In this document: piece by piece, positions 1 through 12,529 of the stretch
How the letters are laid out: each line of letters begins with the position of its first letter
Numbering within the stretch: the first letter of the stretch is position 1
Assembly (NCBI RefSeq): GCF_963678635.1
Contig: NC_087071.1
Location: 5,595,624-5,659,623 of the forward strand
Direction: 5' to 3'
DNA length: 64,000 nt
Source: Symsagittifera roscoffensis
Taxonomy: Eukaryota > Xenacoelomorpha > Acoela > Convolutidae
Translations under genes and position numbers: made by a program
Notes under the pieces: model-generated
The model's database searches: none
The model's input: only the letters and a program-made list of their open reading frames with translations
What the model was told of the DNA's origin: nothing

Positions 1-258
1 TGGAAAATTCCGATTACGCTTTATTACGTAATTACCTAATAGCAGCAGTGTTAAAACTCATTAACTCGTCTTTTGCAATTTGCTCATTTAATCACAAAAG
101 AACAGAATTTTGTACTTCAAATTGCATTCCAACGGATTATTCTAATACAAATACTTTAAATATTTCCATTTCTAATTCCGCATTTTTTTTATTTTTTAAT
201 CTCTAATTGTAGTTTAATTAATTCACCTGTAGATAAAAAAATTGTAGATACTGTTAAT

Positions 259-2748
259 ATGAATCATAAGAATATTGTAATTAATCCCACCACTTCCAGT
301 ATTTCCGTAGATTTAGACTTCCAACTTTTACCAGACCACGCTAATCTCGTTTAAAAACACCGCGAAAACTTGAAATTGCCGGATCGACCCTTGGATTTAA
401 TCATTTTATTTAACGCCAAGTTAGTAGCTCTCTTGACAGACGACGATCCCATGTTAAGCCCAATCGTTAAAGCACTTCAAAATAAGGTGGAGAAGATTAA
501 TGCAGATTCTCCGTATTTCAAACATTTCACCCGAGACCTGCACAAATCCGACGGATTGCTCTATATGGACCGTAAACTCGTTATTCCATTTAATTTACGA
601 AGCGCGATGTTGAAGACCCTCCACGAAACACATCCAAGTCAATTTGGAATGAAATACTTGGCTCAATACATCTGGTGGCCTCATATTAACAGGCAAATCT
701 ACTTTCACGGAATAAATTGCTCAGAATGTACATCGGCGGGTAAGAATTTGAAAACTGTCATTCCTAAGTCACAAATTAGTGAACTTCTTCCACTGTCGGA
801 ACCGAACGAAGAACTTAATTTAGATTTCGCGGGTCCTTTGGATTCTTACTGGGGGTCAAAGAAATACATTTTACTTTGTATCGACAGATTTTCTAAATTC
901 CCGTCGGCAAAAATTACATCGTCTACTTCTTCAAAAACAGTTCTAGAATTTTTACAAGACTACAAATTTTTACACGGGATACCTTATTCTATAAGGGTAG
1001 ATCACGCTACTTGCTTTACAAGTCAAGACTTCAAATCATTCTGCGATTCCAACAACATCAAAATAATCTTTTGTACAGTAGGCGACCACCGTTCCAACGG
1101 ATTAGTCGAAAAATTAGTACACACTGTGAAAGTCAAACTACTGGCTATTTCAGAAGAACATCATAAAAGCACACTGCAGAGTGCCGTTTCAAAAATCATT
1201 TTGAATCTACGTTCTACCTATCAATCAATTATTAAATGTTCACCCTTCGAAATTCACTGTAACAGAAAACCAAATACTATTTGGAAACAACTAGCCTCTG
1301 TTAAACCCTCCTTTGGAGTTTTAGACAAAGGGAAATCAATTCTGTCTAAGGAACGAGCTAAGGATTGGAACGCGGACGACAGACTAGAGGATGGCTACAA
1401 GGACGACTTGATAGCGAAGAAGAATCAAAACCCGAAAGAAAAAGGATACGACACAGACTATGCTTCATCCTCGAAAATCATCCCAAATAGACTACCAATC
1501 AAAAGTCCATTCAAAGGTAAAATTCTTCGGAAAACTAACGGTAACAACAATCGAGACTGTTTCTATAAGGAACTAAATAAAAGAATTATAGATTCTTCTA
1601 CTTCGACAGTAAAATTATCCGACGGAAAAATAATACGAAAGTCCGACATTGCGATTCCTATTTCTACTTCAAATAAAATCAGACCTTTTAAAGGAAACAT
1701 TTCATTCCCGTATTTTCCTAATCCTAATGTTGAAGTAGGTCAGAAACAGGAAGGCGTAAGACGTAAATCAGGAACGAAAAAGCCAACGAAAAAAAGGACC
1801 AGACAAGTGGATCCGACCTCTTCTGACAACTTAACTAGGACACGCATATCAGGGTCATCACGCAATACTACAAGATGACAAACACGCCACTCAAAGAAGT
1901 CATCAACTCCTCCAGGTTACCTTGCTTCGGATGAATCTATGCTAATTCCTTCGGATATTTCGGATACTAGTGAATGGGAATGAATAGCGGGCGGTTTCCC
2001 TTGTAGAGATGTAGCCAGAGAGCGGTTCATTTCAGACTCACTTACACCTCACCTCTCAATCGCAAATAATTCTAATCACACCATAACCAATCCTGAAATA
2101 AAATCTGAGATTTTAGAAAACGACATCGAACCAAGCAGAGAACAATCTTTGGACCAATCTTACGAGTGCCCAATAAGTATAATACCCGCCAACCGAACAC
2201 ATAGTACTGAGGAACAGAGAACCATAAACCAGGGAAGGAACAATGACACCATTGAACAACAGGACCTGCAAGACGTGTCTAATCCAATGGATAACGACTC
2301 AAATACGGACTTCCCGGTGTACGAGATAAATAACTCAACTGACGAGTGTACTATGCCTGACGAGTGTACTATACCCGCCAACCCTACCAGCATTTCCGGT
2401 AAAATTCCTCCTACCATCCGCCGCTCCAGTAGAAATGTTGGTCCACCAAAATTTTATGGTAAACGTTATTTTATTGATGCCGTAGAGAACGTTCAAGAAG
2501 CCTCGGGTTCTGCGGCCGATCCTATCGTGATAGAAATTGAAGAATCACACGACACAATCAACAAGACAAATCCGGCGGCGTTAATCGTCCTAGATTCAAG
2601 TTCAACATCATCTGATCAAATGTCAACCTCATCAACCGACGAATCACTGAGAATGGAAATATAGAATTTTGGAGATCACTCTGATCTCGATAGCGAACTT
2701 TTCAACACCGAACTTGAAAACATTCTAAAAGAATATAAAACTTTGTAA
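259..2748 (+). pseudogene. Ty3/gypsy pol remnant: integrase and C-terminal tail
   Basis: One reading frame runs from before 259 to a TAA at 2746-2748, broken only by point stops: TAA 352-354, TGA 1876-1878, TGA 1981-1983 and TAG 2662-2664. The integrase shows an HHCC zinc-binding region (HETH at about 630, CSEC at about 719), then the DDE core: D in LDFAGPL (about 828), D in VDHATCF (about 1008) and E in NGLVEKL (about 1107), with 35 residues between the second D and the E. Known role of the family: 3' processing and strand transfer of LTR cDNA. After the core come a basic stretch (about 1740-1810) and an acidic Ser/Thr-rich tail (2149-2748). Upstream RT and RNase H lie outside the window or are unrecognisable. 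No frameshift is visible, so decay is by substitution. The first NTG of the long open part is a TTG at 370, but the frame is really the inside of a polyprotein. Family call is secure; the element is dead. Confidence 0.9.
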
Positions 2749-3146
2749 TCACTCAGCTATACTCTAATCTGTTATTTTGGCTTACCAAGAAGCACATACT
2801 ACCTTATAAACTGGTGCTAATCTTCAAATATTAAATTGTCGATCGGTAAACTTAAGAACTTTATCCTTCGGATAAACTTAATTCAGAAAAAGAAAACATC
2901 ATCGTGTGCTCTCATAAATCATCCAAATCGACTTCCCTTCAGTTAGTGTATTACAAAGCAAGACCCCACCCATAAAACGTTGTGTAAACTTCACCGCATT
3001 TTATTTTGCTTTAACATAACCATTATCCGTTGGATTCCGGATAATCTTCCTTGCAGTTATAGTAGCTGTATTTAATGCTATAGGGAGCTTTAGTTAGTGT
3101 CAGTTCCTCATTTTTAAGGCGCTTTAATTTTCTTTCCCTCGTACTT

Positions 3147-3228
3147 AAAGGGGGAGAAAGGAGTCAGTCATAGTTAGTTTTTGTGCATTACCTTATTCGC
3201 AATTTAAATTTTTTCCTGCTTAGGGGAA
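3147..3228 (+). promoter_or_regulatory. Polypurine tracts before the 3' LTR
   Basis: Two purine runs precede the LTR: AAAGGGGGAGAAAGGAG at 3147-3163 and AGGGGAA at 3222-3228, the latter directly abutting the TG of the LTR. In LTR elements such a tract primes plus-strand DNA synthesis. The position of the second run makes it the likely primer; the first could be a secondary (central-type) tract. Confidence 0.6.
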
Positions 3229-3427
3229 TGTTGTGATCTTACATCAGGTTTTGCAATTATTGCAAAACATACTTAGTTAATTAACCGGTCACTCATATAT
3301 GACCTTCATTAGTCATTCTCTCCGGCGGAGAGAATGATCTCTCATTGTTTTAATGTTTTAACTTATCGACTACTTCATCTTAATTCTTATTCTTTTTAAT
3401 AGTTTTAACCTAGAATTAGCTACAACA
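3229..3427 (+). repeat. 3' LTR of the left Ty3/gypsy element
   Basis: The segment begins TGTTGT and ends ACAACA, a perfect 6-bp inverted terminal repeat, and follows a purine tract and a pol remnant. At 199 bp it is a short LTR. Inside are a perfect hairpin of GTTTTGCAAT/ATTGCAAAAC at 3248-3270, GGTCA/TGACC arms at about 3286-3304 and the palindrome CATTCTCTCCGGCGGAGAGAATG-type arms at about 3312-3336. The partner 5' LTR lies upstream of the window, so the boundaries rest on the terminal repeats only. Confidence 0.65.
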
Positions 3428-4997
3428 AAGTAACATTTTATCATCAGGAAAATTGAAAAATTGTTTCCATATGTAGCTCCAATCTAATGCGATATTTTAT
3501 GGTTGATACCATTTAAAACTGATTAAAATAATCCAGCGGTTTTTAAATAAGAACAAAATGGTTTTTAATATGGTCATGAACATTTGTGTCATTGACTCAC
3601 GTTTTCATTTTGTTTCTCAAGGGGTTAGTGGTAACAATCCAAAAAAATTAGTATCCGATATTTATGAAATCATCAGAAAGTTATTAGTTTTAAATTAATT
3701 GTCAATTATAGCGGTATGGATAAGTTATTCCATTTTGAGTAGGTGTAGAATTCGAAATCGAGTAGACCGTAAGCACAGATTGATCGCAAAACTTTTGTCA
3801 TAGTCATTTGAAAAACAAACAAAAACGTTCAAATTTTGAACGACAAGAAACAAAAACAGATCGGAAACTAGATAATAATTCATCTAAGCTTGATATAGTA
3901 GTGTTGTATTTGTTTGCGCAACGAGAAAAAAAATGAAGAGTTTTTATCAGTTACTTCAAACTGTTTTTTATTTTAAAACTCGATAAATTTCGAAATTGAA
4001 CTTTATTAACGTCGAATCCAACATTTTTTTTTCACTTTACCTGCATGCACGTATGGAATTCTATAGATTTGTTTGATTAGAAGTTTTTCCTCTATGGACG
4101 TTTTATGAGTAAAAAATTTAAGAAAAAAAAGGCCTAAAACCGACCAGTTGTTAGCTTTCTTGTTTTTTTTTCAAATTTATTTGCTTTTCATGTGTTTATC
4201 AATCTGGACTAAACTTCATTGAAATAAAAATAACATACTGTTTATGAAGGAAAAAAATGGCGCCACCCAAGACATTATTTGGGTTTTTTGTTCTGTGGCG
4301 CCTGTCGTGATGTTTTTTTTCAATGGCACGATTCTGGAAATGGCCGTTTCTAGACACGCTGGTTGCGCTTTATTGTTGTTCTCACCGGTCGCGACAGTTT
4401 TTTTATTGTGAAAATCGCGTTTTTTTGTCACAACGGTCATAAGCTGTCAAGTTTCAGTCGCGTCGGTCTGAAGTTGCCAATAAATGTTCACTCCGGTTTG
4501 GTTTTGCTAAATTTGGTTACGCCGATCTTTTGTAAGATGCGTACCTTGAACCGGGTAAGCAACACAAGTATTGCTCTTTCAATCACGATGAACCTGTTTT
4601 GTAGTGCCATCATTGTTTATTTTTTGTGCAATTAGTGAATGCACCCACATCCTACCCATTACCAGAAACAAACAAAGTTGATTCAAAAAATCATGGCTTC
4701 GATTCCATTATATTGGTTTTTTTGAAGCCTTTCTTTTTCCTCGACACTCAAAACGTATATTCCTTTTTGAAACGGGTCTTCGTTTTTGAAAATTAGATTG
4801 TATCCCATTATAACCCTCCCCTCTCATCCCACTTCTAGCTCTTAATTTTATAGTACGAATGCACCACCATACGAATGCACTTTTGGGTTTAATTGAGGCT
4901 GAATTGATGCGAAAAATCAAAAAAAATGCCAAAACTCAACTCTGACCCTCTACAATTTTGTCAAAAGGCAAGAAGTTTTTATAAGAAACTGTTAGTT
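3428..4997. other. AT-rich DNA without a supportable gene
   Basis: No exon with convincing splice signals was found. At about 4380-4530 there are degenerate copies of GTCNCNNCGGT spaced about 30 bp apart, which resemble the GTCGCGGCGGTC minisatellite at 22 kb. The third transmembrane segment onward of the receptor-like gene at 4998-8268 should lie here if that gene were complete, but I could not find it. Confidence 0.5.
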
Positions 4998-5234
4998 TCA
5001 GAATTCTAACTCATGTTTGTGTTGACGAACAAATCCTCCTGCGAAACAAAATGCCAAAACAACTTCCCACATTTCCATTAGATAGCGAACCAATATTAAC
5101 AAGCCTGAGAAAATAAGGTCGAAGATAGATTGCATCGTGATTAGGAAATAGTCCCATGAATGAAGTTCTTCGACAACATAAACGGTTGCAATGAAGTATG
5201 AGTTGAGTACAATTGTCAAGACAGAAAATGGTCC
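4998..5234 (-). CDS. Second exon of a 7TM-receptor-like gene (TM1-TM2)
   Basis: On the minus strand the acceptor CCAACTTTTAG is followed by an open frame of 78 codons ending in TGA. It joins in phase 0 to the exon ending at 8173. The joined protein has a hydrophobic TM1 (AEMFV from exon 1 plus GPFSVLTIVLNSYFIATVYV) with an Asn in the position of the conserved TM1 Asn, a short loop with SWDYF, and TM2 (LITMQSIFDLIFSGLLILV) with the conserved TM2 Asp. This is the pattern of rhodopsin-like or nematode chemosensory receptors. The remaining five TM segments are absent; the frame stops 28 residues after TM2. So this is a truncated gene, a pseudogene, or an exon whose true donor I missed. Codon use is balanced and unlike the surrounding A/T runs. 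Confidence 0.6.
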   Translation of the reverse strand, partial: GPFSVLTIVLNSYFIATVYVVEELHSWDYFLITMQSIFDLIFSGLLILVRYLMEMWEVVLAFCFAGGFVRQHKHELEF

Positions 5235-8172
5235 CTAAAAGTTGGATATAAATTGAAATTTGCTTTCTATGAAACTAAAACTATTGCCAAAAAATCCTAG
5301 AGAAAAATTTACAAACTAGTCATTCAATTAAAACGACTACTAATTTTTCATTGTTTCTAAAAGTCAAGCCTCATGCGTGTTGTTTCTTACACATTTTTTG
5401 CAATGGCTAGAACTAATTTCTTCCTTTATGAACCGTTAAAAAGCTAAGTCTTCGAAAAATGAACAATTTCTTTAAATCTGCTTTACCGGCAGAACAAACT
5501 TGTTCCCATCCGCTTATACATATTTATCTTGATGAAATCTATTCTTACACGCAACATGTTAGCAAGCAAAATGTAAGGTCATGTCAAGATCTTCTGCAAT
5601 CGATTTCGAAAGGAAAGTTGAATTGATTTACTTGAAAAAAAACTAGAAAATGTTCTAGGCACGCTCATGTGGCTAATGGCTGTTTCAAAAACAACGCTGT
5701 TGATTTTAAAAATATCGCAGACAAATTCAGGTGGGCAAATTTTTTGAAAAACTAAAATTTCAAATCTTAGAATTAGATTAAACGGGATGACGAAGCAAGC
5801 TCCTTGCCAAGTTTCGTTCGTTCTTTTTTTGCCAACAATTGCCTGAAAACATTATTTATAAGCATGATGAAAATTAACCCAAAAAAGTGTTTAATGTAAC
5901 GCATAAGACCTTTTCCATGTCATGGCAGTTTTTCTGGATTAGAAATCAGAAAAATCAATAATTCGTGAAAGTTGAAAAGACAATTTTAGATGAGCATAGT
6001 CAACTTCTTTTTTTGAGTGTCAAAAAAGGGCTGAAAATATCTTTAAATTTGAAATTGTCAAAAGTATCACTTTTGTCTGAAGAAAACCGGCCAGAAAAAA
6101 AAAGTACTTTCAGAAAAAAAGGAATTGCGCTGGAAAAAAGTGTCTTCAATCACTGTGCATAAACAAATTTTATTGAAGTCGAATTCATTTATTACTTTAA
6201 GCCTTGTGTATTTGCAATGTCTTACTTAAATATTTTTGATGATAACTCCTTAGCTGGTCTTCAGAAATCCAGAAGCGTGATTTCAAAGTAACTGAATCGC
6301 GAGTCGAAAACTAACGAGGATATGAAAAACCAATGATCAGTTAGATCTTAAAAGCAACATGAAGCAACATGTCCTACTCGTAGGATAAATTGAACCAATT
6401 GTATGTGGTTTCTGGCAGAAAAAAAGGATCATTTGAGAAATCATTGAAAACGAACTCCCAGTGTATTTTATGGATTATTGCATTCCATTTTTCTTATCGC
6501 CATATATTTTATCTTTTTTTGGGTTTTTTTGTTCATTAATTTTTTTAAACTATTTAGAAATGTTATTTTTTATATTTTTTTTGACCTGAATTACGAAAAC
6601 ATTTTTTTTGCAATTAAAAAACCCATGGTTTTATTGAGAACAAAAAAGAAACATAAATTATTTTTTAATTTTTGTCCTCTGATTTGAAGTGTAGAATTTA
6701 ATAGCATCTAGTGGTGTATAATTTTGAATGTAAAACCTCTGTTTGTTCTGGCTACAAAACTTCTTTTTGGTTGAAAGATGTTTATACTAAGAAAAATCAT
6801 AAAAACTAGCAATTGTTTTGGACACACATTTTTTTTACTAACTTGAATATATCAAATAAATTAAAACAATTTTCAAAAAAAAATTTTGCTTCAATGAAAC
6901 ACATTTTTGGTTCATTGGTTTACTTTATTTTCTACCAATTTCAACAATTAAATATCTTAATTCTTCGAAAAATCAATTCTTATTGTGAAACTCAATTTTA
7001 TTCGTGTAGCAAAATTCTAAGTCTTAGCATTAGACTAGAGGGTGCAAAAGGCTACCTCCATGCCGACTTTTTTGACACCTTTTTTTCTAATTTTTTCAGA
7101 AAAAGTATTGTATAAACGAGAAATTGCACAAAAAGAGTTTAATGTCCCCTATATAAGATTTTTACCAAGTTATAGCAATTTTTTTCTGAATAAAATTTAG
7201 TGAAATCAAAAATTTGTGCAAGTGGAAAACACAATTCTAGAAAGGAAGTTGATCTCTCTTTGATGTGTAACAGAAAAAAAACGGGCTAAGCTTTACGAGG
7301 ACAAACTGTGCCTTTTGTGAATTGTAAGCGGATTCTCTACCAAACGCTGCCTTTGTTCTTCTCTTGTTCTTTCATTCTCTTTGATCATCCCATAAAAATT
7401 TTAACTTGCTCAGAAACTTGTCTCTACAACCCAGGAATATACATACAGAAAAAATGTGCGCCTATCCAGTGCACAGTTTGGCCTCTTAATGAAAAATCCT
7501 AATACTTTTGAAAAAGTTAAAACTATCACTTTTGTCTGAAGAAAACAGTCACTACAAATCGTGAAAAAAATATATTTTTCGTAAAATTCCTGATGTAAGT
7601 GTTGCGCTGGAAAAAAAAACATTCAATCAAACACCATTTTGAAAATCGTACTGAAACCGAAAGAAATTAGTGGATATGACAAACTTTGAACTATAATTTG
7701 GTATATTTGCAATACCTTAGTCAGAATTTTTCTGGGAATCTTTTTAGCTCATAAATCCAGAAAAACTCTACTTCTAGCTTTCTGGCAAAGGTTTTGTATT
7801 TTTAAATTCAAATTACTGAAAACTCATAGCTATTCTTCAGGCTAAAATTTATTTTTCGTTTTGACAAATTTATTAGCTTTTTTCGGCATGCCCTCGATAA
7901 ATATAAAAGTTAACAGATGCTAGATAAAATTCTAATGGTGTTCTTTGTGCGATGGGTTTTCAAAATGTTTTGGCTAACTAACTCACAAAAAAGCAGTTGT
8001 TATGGATTTAAAAATCATAACAACTGCGAAAAAAATACGAGATCGTAGGTTCTAACCGCGAGTTCAGTTTTGTCTGGACTAGATTTCTGTTTTCGTGCTT
8101 TTGTGTGGGCTGGCATACAAGGTTTTTGATATTTGTCTAAGTGTCGAGTTGCAATAAGTTAAATTGACTTAC
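5235..8172 (-). other. Proposed intron of the receptor-like gene
   Basis: Bounded by GTAAGT at the exon 1 end and TTTTAG at the exon 2 start. It holds an old duplication: about 5885-6290 and about 7125-7760 share diverged sequence (for example ATCACTTTTGTCTGAAGAAAA in both), and the second copy is interrupted by a 201-bp inverted-repeat element at 7291-7491. Further small exons inside cannot be excluded. Confidence 0.45.
7291..7491. mobile_element. MITE-like element with GAGGCCAAACTGTGC terminal repeats
   Basis: Left end CTTTACGAGGACAAACTGTGC and right end GCACAGTTTGGCCTCTTAATG are inverted copies. Comparison with the related sequence at about 6050 shows an empty site, so this is an insertion and its ends are defined. 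It has no coding capacity. Degenerate copies or ends occur at about 12575, 16952, 20466-20483, 23753, 29431 and 31605. A non-autonomous DNA transposon is the simplest reading; the superfamily is not clear. Confidence 0.65.
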
Positions 8173-8268
8173 CACAAACATTTCAGCAAGGAAACTGAAT
8201 CGAACATATTGATCGAAGTCATGAGGATTCGGAGGTTCTTTCTTTATTGTAGTTTGATTTACACCCAT
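8173..8268 (-). CDS. Start exon of the 7TM-receptor-like gene
   Basis: Thirty-two codons from ATG (8266-8268) to a perfect donor GTG|GTAAGT. The peptide starts MGVNQTTIKK, giving an N-glycosylation site (NQT) on a predicted extracellular N-terminus, and ends FSFLAEMFV, the start of TM1. The exon joins in phase 0 to 5234-4998. Seven nt upstream of the ATG is GTTCTTCAG, a good acceptor: either an upstream 5'UTR intron or a spliced-leader site. The ATG, glycosylation site and exact phase with the next exon together make chance unlikely. Confidence 0.6.
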
Positions 8269-9344
8269 GTCTGACCTGAAGAACAATGTTTATCGCTCGG
8301 TTATTTTTCAGCCATTAACACAGAAGAGTTACCAGAAAAATTCACAGAAAATTTCACGCGCTATCTCAGCAGTTTTGATCTGCAAAAGATTCAATGAATA
8401 TAGATTATTCATAAATGAATATTTAAGGGAAATTGTTTTTGTTTTTCTTGACCTTTCAATTATGTGATATCTAGAAACAATCTGCTATAAAACTGTGAAG
8501 ATTTAGTTTGTTAGTAAACTGTCTCTACATATCATATAATCTCATTGAGAAGTCAAGAAAAACAAAAACATTTTTTCTTGATATTACAATGTCGCATGAA
8601 ATAAAATCTTGTCGCAAAAGACTCTAACAAAATTCGTATGCCTAATTTTTATGCTTAAAAAATTCTCTGAGATGAAATTTTGCGTTTCTGCTTCTTCTGA
8701 CAGCTGTTATTTGCCATTGTTTTTTTGAGCTTCGAAATCAATTATGAATTGAAACCAACCAGAAAACAACCAGTTTGAACATCAGGTTTTTTTTCTAAAA
8801 CCCTTTGAGTAATTTTAACTTTAGCCAGAATTTCAAATATGCGTGCATTTTGTTTTAGCGCTTATTTTTGTACAAACGTTTTTAATTGGACCAAGTGAGT
8901 TTTTGTACTTTTTGTTCGAAACTTTATTGAGAACCAATTGCAAAAGTTTTTGGAGTTTTTCATCACGGGATAAAATCATCACCAAATGATCAAGACATAC
9001 ATAAACAAGCCCTACAAAAAAATGAAGCGAAAAGGAAAAAATCCAGCATGTGTATCCAGGACTACGTTATGCACACAAAAAAATAATTTTTGCATACAAA
9101 AATTTTTTTTAGAAAAAAATTTCTATCCGTACAATATTCGATTTGCGTTTGAAAAAACCAAAGAAAACATTCCGGGGCGACTTCATAATTACTTGGAAAA
9201 AGTTTTCGTGTCGGCATCAAAAAAGGCCATTCATACAATTTCCATATATGGGAATTGAATGATAAGCCTTTTTTTTCAAAAAAAAGAACAACCTCGGTTA
9301 TTTCATCACCAGACTGTTTGATTAGAATCAGACTGCCACAGAAA

Positions 9345-9500
9345 TTAGTTTTTATATTTTTTCAGCTGTACGAAATTGTTTGACAAGCGTTTTTCCATAC
9401 ATTTGAAATGGAATTGTCTGATAAGATTTTTCGGGGCATGGAGGTCAACCAGGGCTGTTGGCTGCTGCATTTCGTATAAGGTGTTCTTCGTCCAATTTTT
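9345..9500 (-). CDS. Possible terminal exon of an unknown gene
   Basis: After the acceptor TTTTCATCCAG, 51 codons of balanced composition run to TAA. The peptide contains NWTKNTLYEMQQPTALVDLH and ends with a basic tail (LKKYKN). I recognise no domain. It lies upstream of, and on the same strand as, the receptor-like start exon. The plus strand is also open here, so the coding strand is not certain. Confidence 0.3.
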   Translation of the reverse strand, partial: KNWTKNTLYEMQQPTALVDLHAPKNLIRQFHFKCMEKRLSNNFVQLKKYKN

Positions 9501-11355
9501 CTGGATGAAAATTGTGAAAAGGGTTGCTATTCCACTTGGAATCACTATTCGTAAATGTCAAACTCTGTCGAAAACAAGGTCCATCAAAAAACTGTAATAA
9601 TGTCGGTTTTCTGAAGACGGAGCGTTTGTTTTGTGTGCAGCAATTTTTGTTTTCGAAATATAGTTTTGTCTTTTATTTTAAACCAATTCTTGTCAAGTAA
9701 TTAAATAGTTCGGAAATTTGAAAATTTTAATAAGTCGGAAAATTTTAAAATTTTCAGCTTATCGCTGTTGCAGAATTGATAAAAATTTGGTCTAGGAAAA
9801 TGAAATAAGATAGAGCTTGCTTCTTTCAAATACAATTTCAAATATAGTCATTTAAACTTTGAATGTGAGTTAATTTCAACTAATAAGCTTACAAATTCTG
9901 TGGATTGACTAACGTGATGATAGAATTTGCTTCTTCCAAAACTGGTATAGGAAAGCTGAAAAAGCTTCTTCTTTCCAATTAAAAAATTTTGGCTTAGGAA
10001 AGTGAAATTTACTGATAAACTTCTACAAAATTGAATATTCTAAAATACTTTGGCAATGATATGAATTATTCAAAGCTTTTTCGTAGTCTTTTTGTGGGAC
10101 TACCTAACGTTGTTTTTAAGCTATAATTGCCCTTGATTGTTCAATGAGTTCTAAATTTTTTAAGATGCCACAAAAACTAAAAGTTTTGTAAGATTTCCTT
10201 TTTAATGGAATTCGAATATAAGGTTCAGGTATGAAGCTCACTACCTGAGTCAAAACAAAATTGAGATGAAAAAAAAAATTAAACACCGTTTTTATTTTAC
10301 TGGCGCCAATGAAATTTGTAGGTACTAGACTCTTTGTCTATCCCAGAATAATTGAATTTGCTAGATTTTTTATTCGTTTTTTTAAACGATTCCTGATACT
10401 TTTCATAATTATTCGTTTTGTTTTGCGTTCTGAAAAACAGTGAAATGGGACCAAATCAAAATTTTGCAATCGTAGATGTCAGTGGTGATTTTGATTAAAG
10501 TTTATAGAACTGCGACTGCTGTCAATATAAAACGCTCAGCGTTTTTTTTTCTTCTAATTTTTCAAGTATTTTTTGAGCAAGTTTGTTTTTTCCAAAAGAA
10601 GACCAATAAAATTTTTGGTAAAAAATTCGTCATGACATGTATAAAACTTATATTTAACAAGTTTTATTCAGCAACAACCTTTTGTCAGCATATCTTCATT
10701 TCAAAATTCCGTAAAACATTTGAATAAACTTTCTTTGTAATTGTTTAAAATACGCTTCAAAAGAAACTATTTATCTAAAAATAATTTATACTACCAGATC
10801 CAATGGTATTTGCAGCTACAAGACACCTTGGTTTTTGCAAATTAATTATGGCTTCGTAAAACAAAGTTTGTAATGATTTGGTAATTATAGCCAAAGAGTC
10901 TAGAAGCTACATCAAAAATTTAAAGTTTCAGAAATGAGTTTTGATTATTTCCAAAAACAGTTTTGTGTATATCCTATTTTATAAATTCTTCATGATAAGT
11001 TTCTTCAAAAAGTCTTAGACCGAATAATCAGTAAGCATTTTGGTGATTGAACAAAATTTTTTGAATAAATTACGTCTCATAAAAAACTAATTATCTATAA
11101 ATAAATATTTAGACAGGTGCCAAAGAAAATTGCAGCTTCGTGACACCTTCAATTTACATATTAATTCAATTTTCAAAAAACAAAATTGTAATGATATCGT
11201 AATTATAGCCAAAGAGTCTAGAAGCTACAAAACAAAAATTTTATTTTTCGGAAGACGGTTTTGTTTTATCTCCTAACGATAACACGATTATTGAAAATTC
11301 TTTTGATAAAAATAATTGAGTAAAAAAAACTCTAGCTTTAGTGAAAATGTTAGAC
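9501..11355. other. Non-coding, with a 317-bp tandem duplication
   Basis: No gene seen. About 10740-10935 and about 11060-11250 are related at a spacing of about 317 bp: both contain AATTATAGCCAAAGAGTCTA followed by GAAGCTACA, preceded by similar CAGCT(A/T)C-GACACCTT blocks. A reverse fragment (TAGACTCTTTG) lies at about 10327. Confidence 0.5.
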
Positions 11356-12529
11356 TTCAGTCAAATAAGTGTTGATTGAAAATTTCTGATTGAATGGTGC
11401 GGAGCAGTAAGAAATTACCAAATGCGTCGTTGAAAATATATTTTTCACTCAAATTAGAATTAGCGTAATCTTATCTCAAAAAGAAGAATTTTGTAGAATA
11501 TTCTGTAAAACTTTTTTTTATATGCTTGTGGTCTTCCTGTGCAAAAAACATCCAAAAATTTCACTTAAAATTCGTGAAGATTTTTTTATCATCAATTTCG
11601 TTTACTTGCCTATAAATGGTCAATGAAGTCTAAAGAGATTTGAAATAAAATCCGGCAGCCCATAATAAATTGAATGAAAAGTCCTATTTGAAAAGTTTCA
11701 CTTCAAACTCAATCTCACAAAAAACTTTCACGTGAATCAGAAAAAAGTCATGCATTAAAGAAGTAATCTGCTGTTGTCAAAAAAAGTCTGGTTGTACAAT
11801 TTTTGTCCAAAAATTATAAGGATTTGAAAAAAAAAAAGAAAAAAAAAACAACAATTAATGTTGCAAGAGAGACTCTTCAAACATTTAGAGTTGCTATTGG
11901 ATCATGCTCAGCCAGATTTTTAAAGTTTTTTTTTCCAGTTTTTGAAAATACTAAAAGTTATCCAAAAACTACCGTGTTCCGATAAATTTGAAAGTGAAAA
12001 AAATTTCCATTTTTGTAAAGTCATAATCAAAAAGAGCTGTTTTCTATCTAAAATTACATCAGTTTTCTCGTTTGGTAAAATCATATGCTGATCAATTTGT
12101 AGAGTAGCATTTGCGTTTTTTTTTCTTCCAAACTTATAGGAGAATTGTCAAAACAAATGATCTCTAACACTTAAAATGGTCAAGAAAAATTGGTTCTGTC
12201 TAGAGTTTTGTTCTAATTTTGAAAAAATTGACTGCAAATTTTTGCCGTGCTTTTGTTTCTCCAATTTAACAAGGTTTGACTATTTTTTATGCGAACTCTT
12301 ATGCATTGGTAGTCGAAAATCAAATTGAAAAAAAAACGAGCGTGCTTTTTTTGGTTAAATTGTAGGGTTTTATTTTCAAATTTTAGTGATTTCTATAAAT
12401 CAATTTGATTGAGCAGAAAACAAACCAGAGTACGAGAACACTTCTGGTCTGCGCCGAAAAGTTCTCTATTCCTACAACCCTGAAGAGGAATGTATTGAAC
12501 GCAATACAGCCACCCTACCCTGGCCAAGC

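Noticed and set aside
1876-1983. Reassigned TGA codons in the left pol
   Set aside because: TAA and TAG also interrupt the same frame and the host exons end with TGA, so ordinary decay is simpler.
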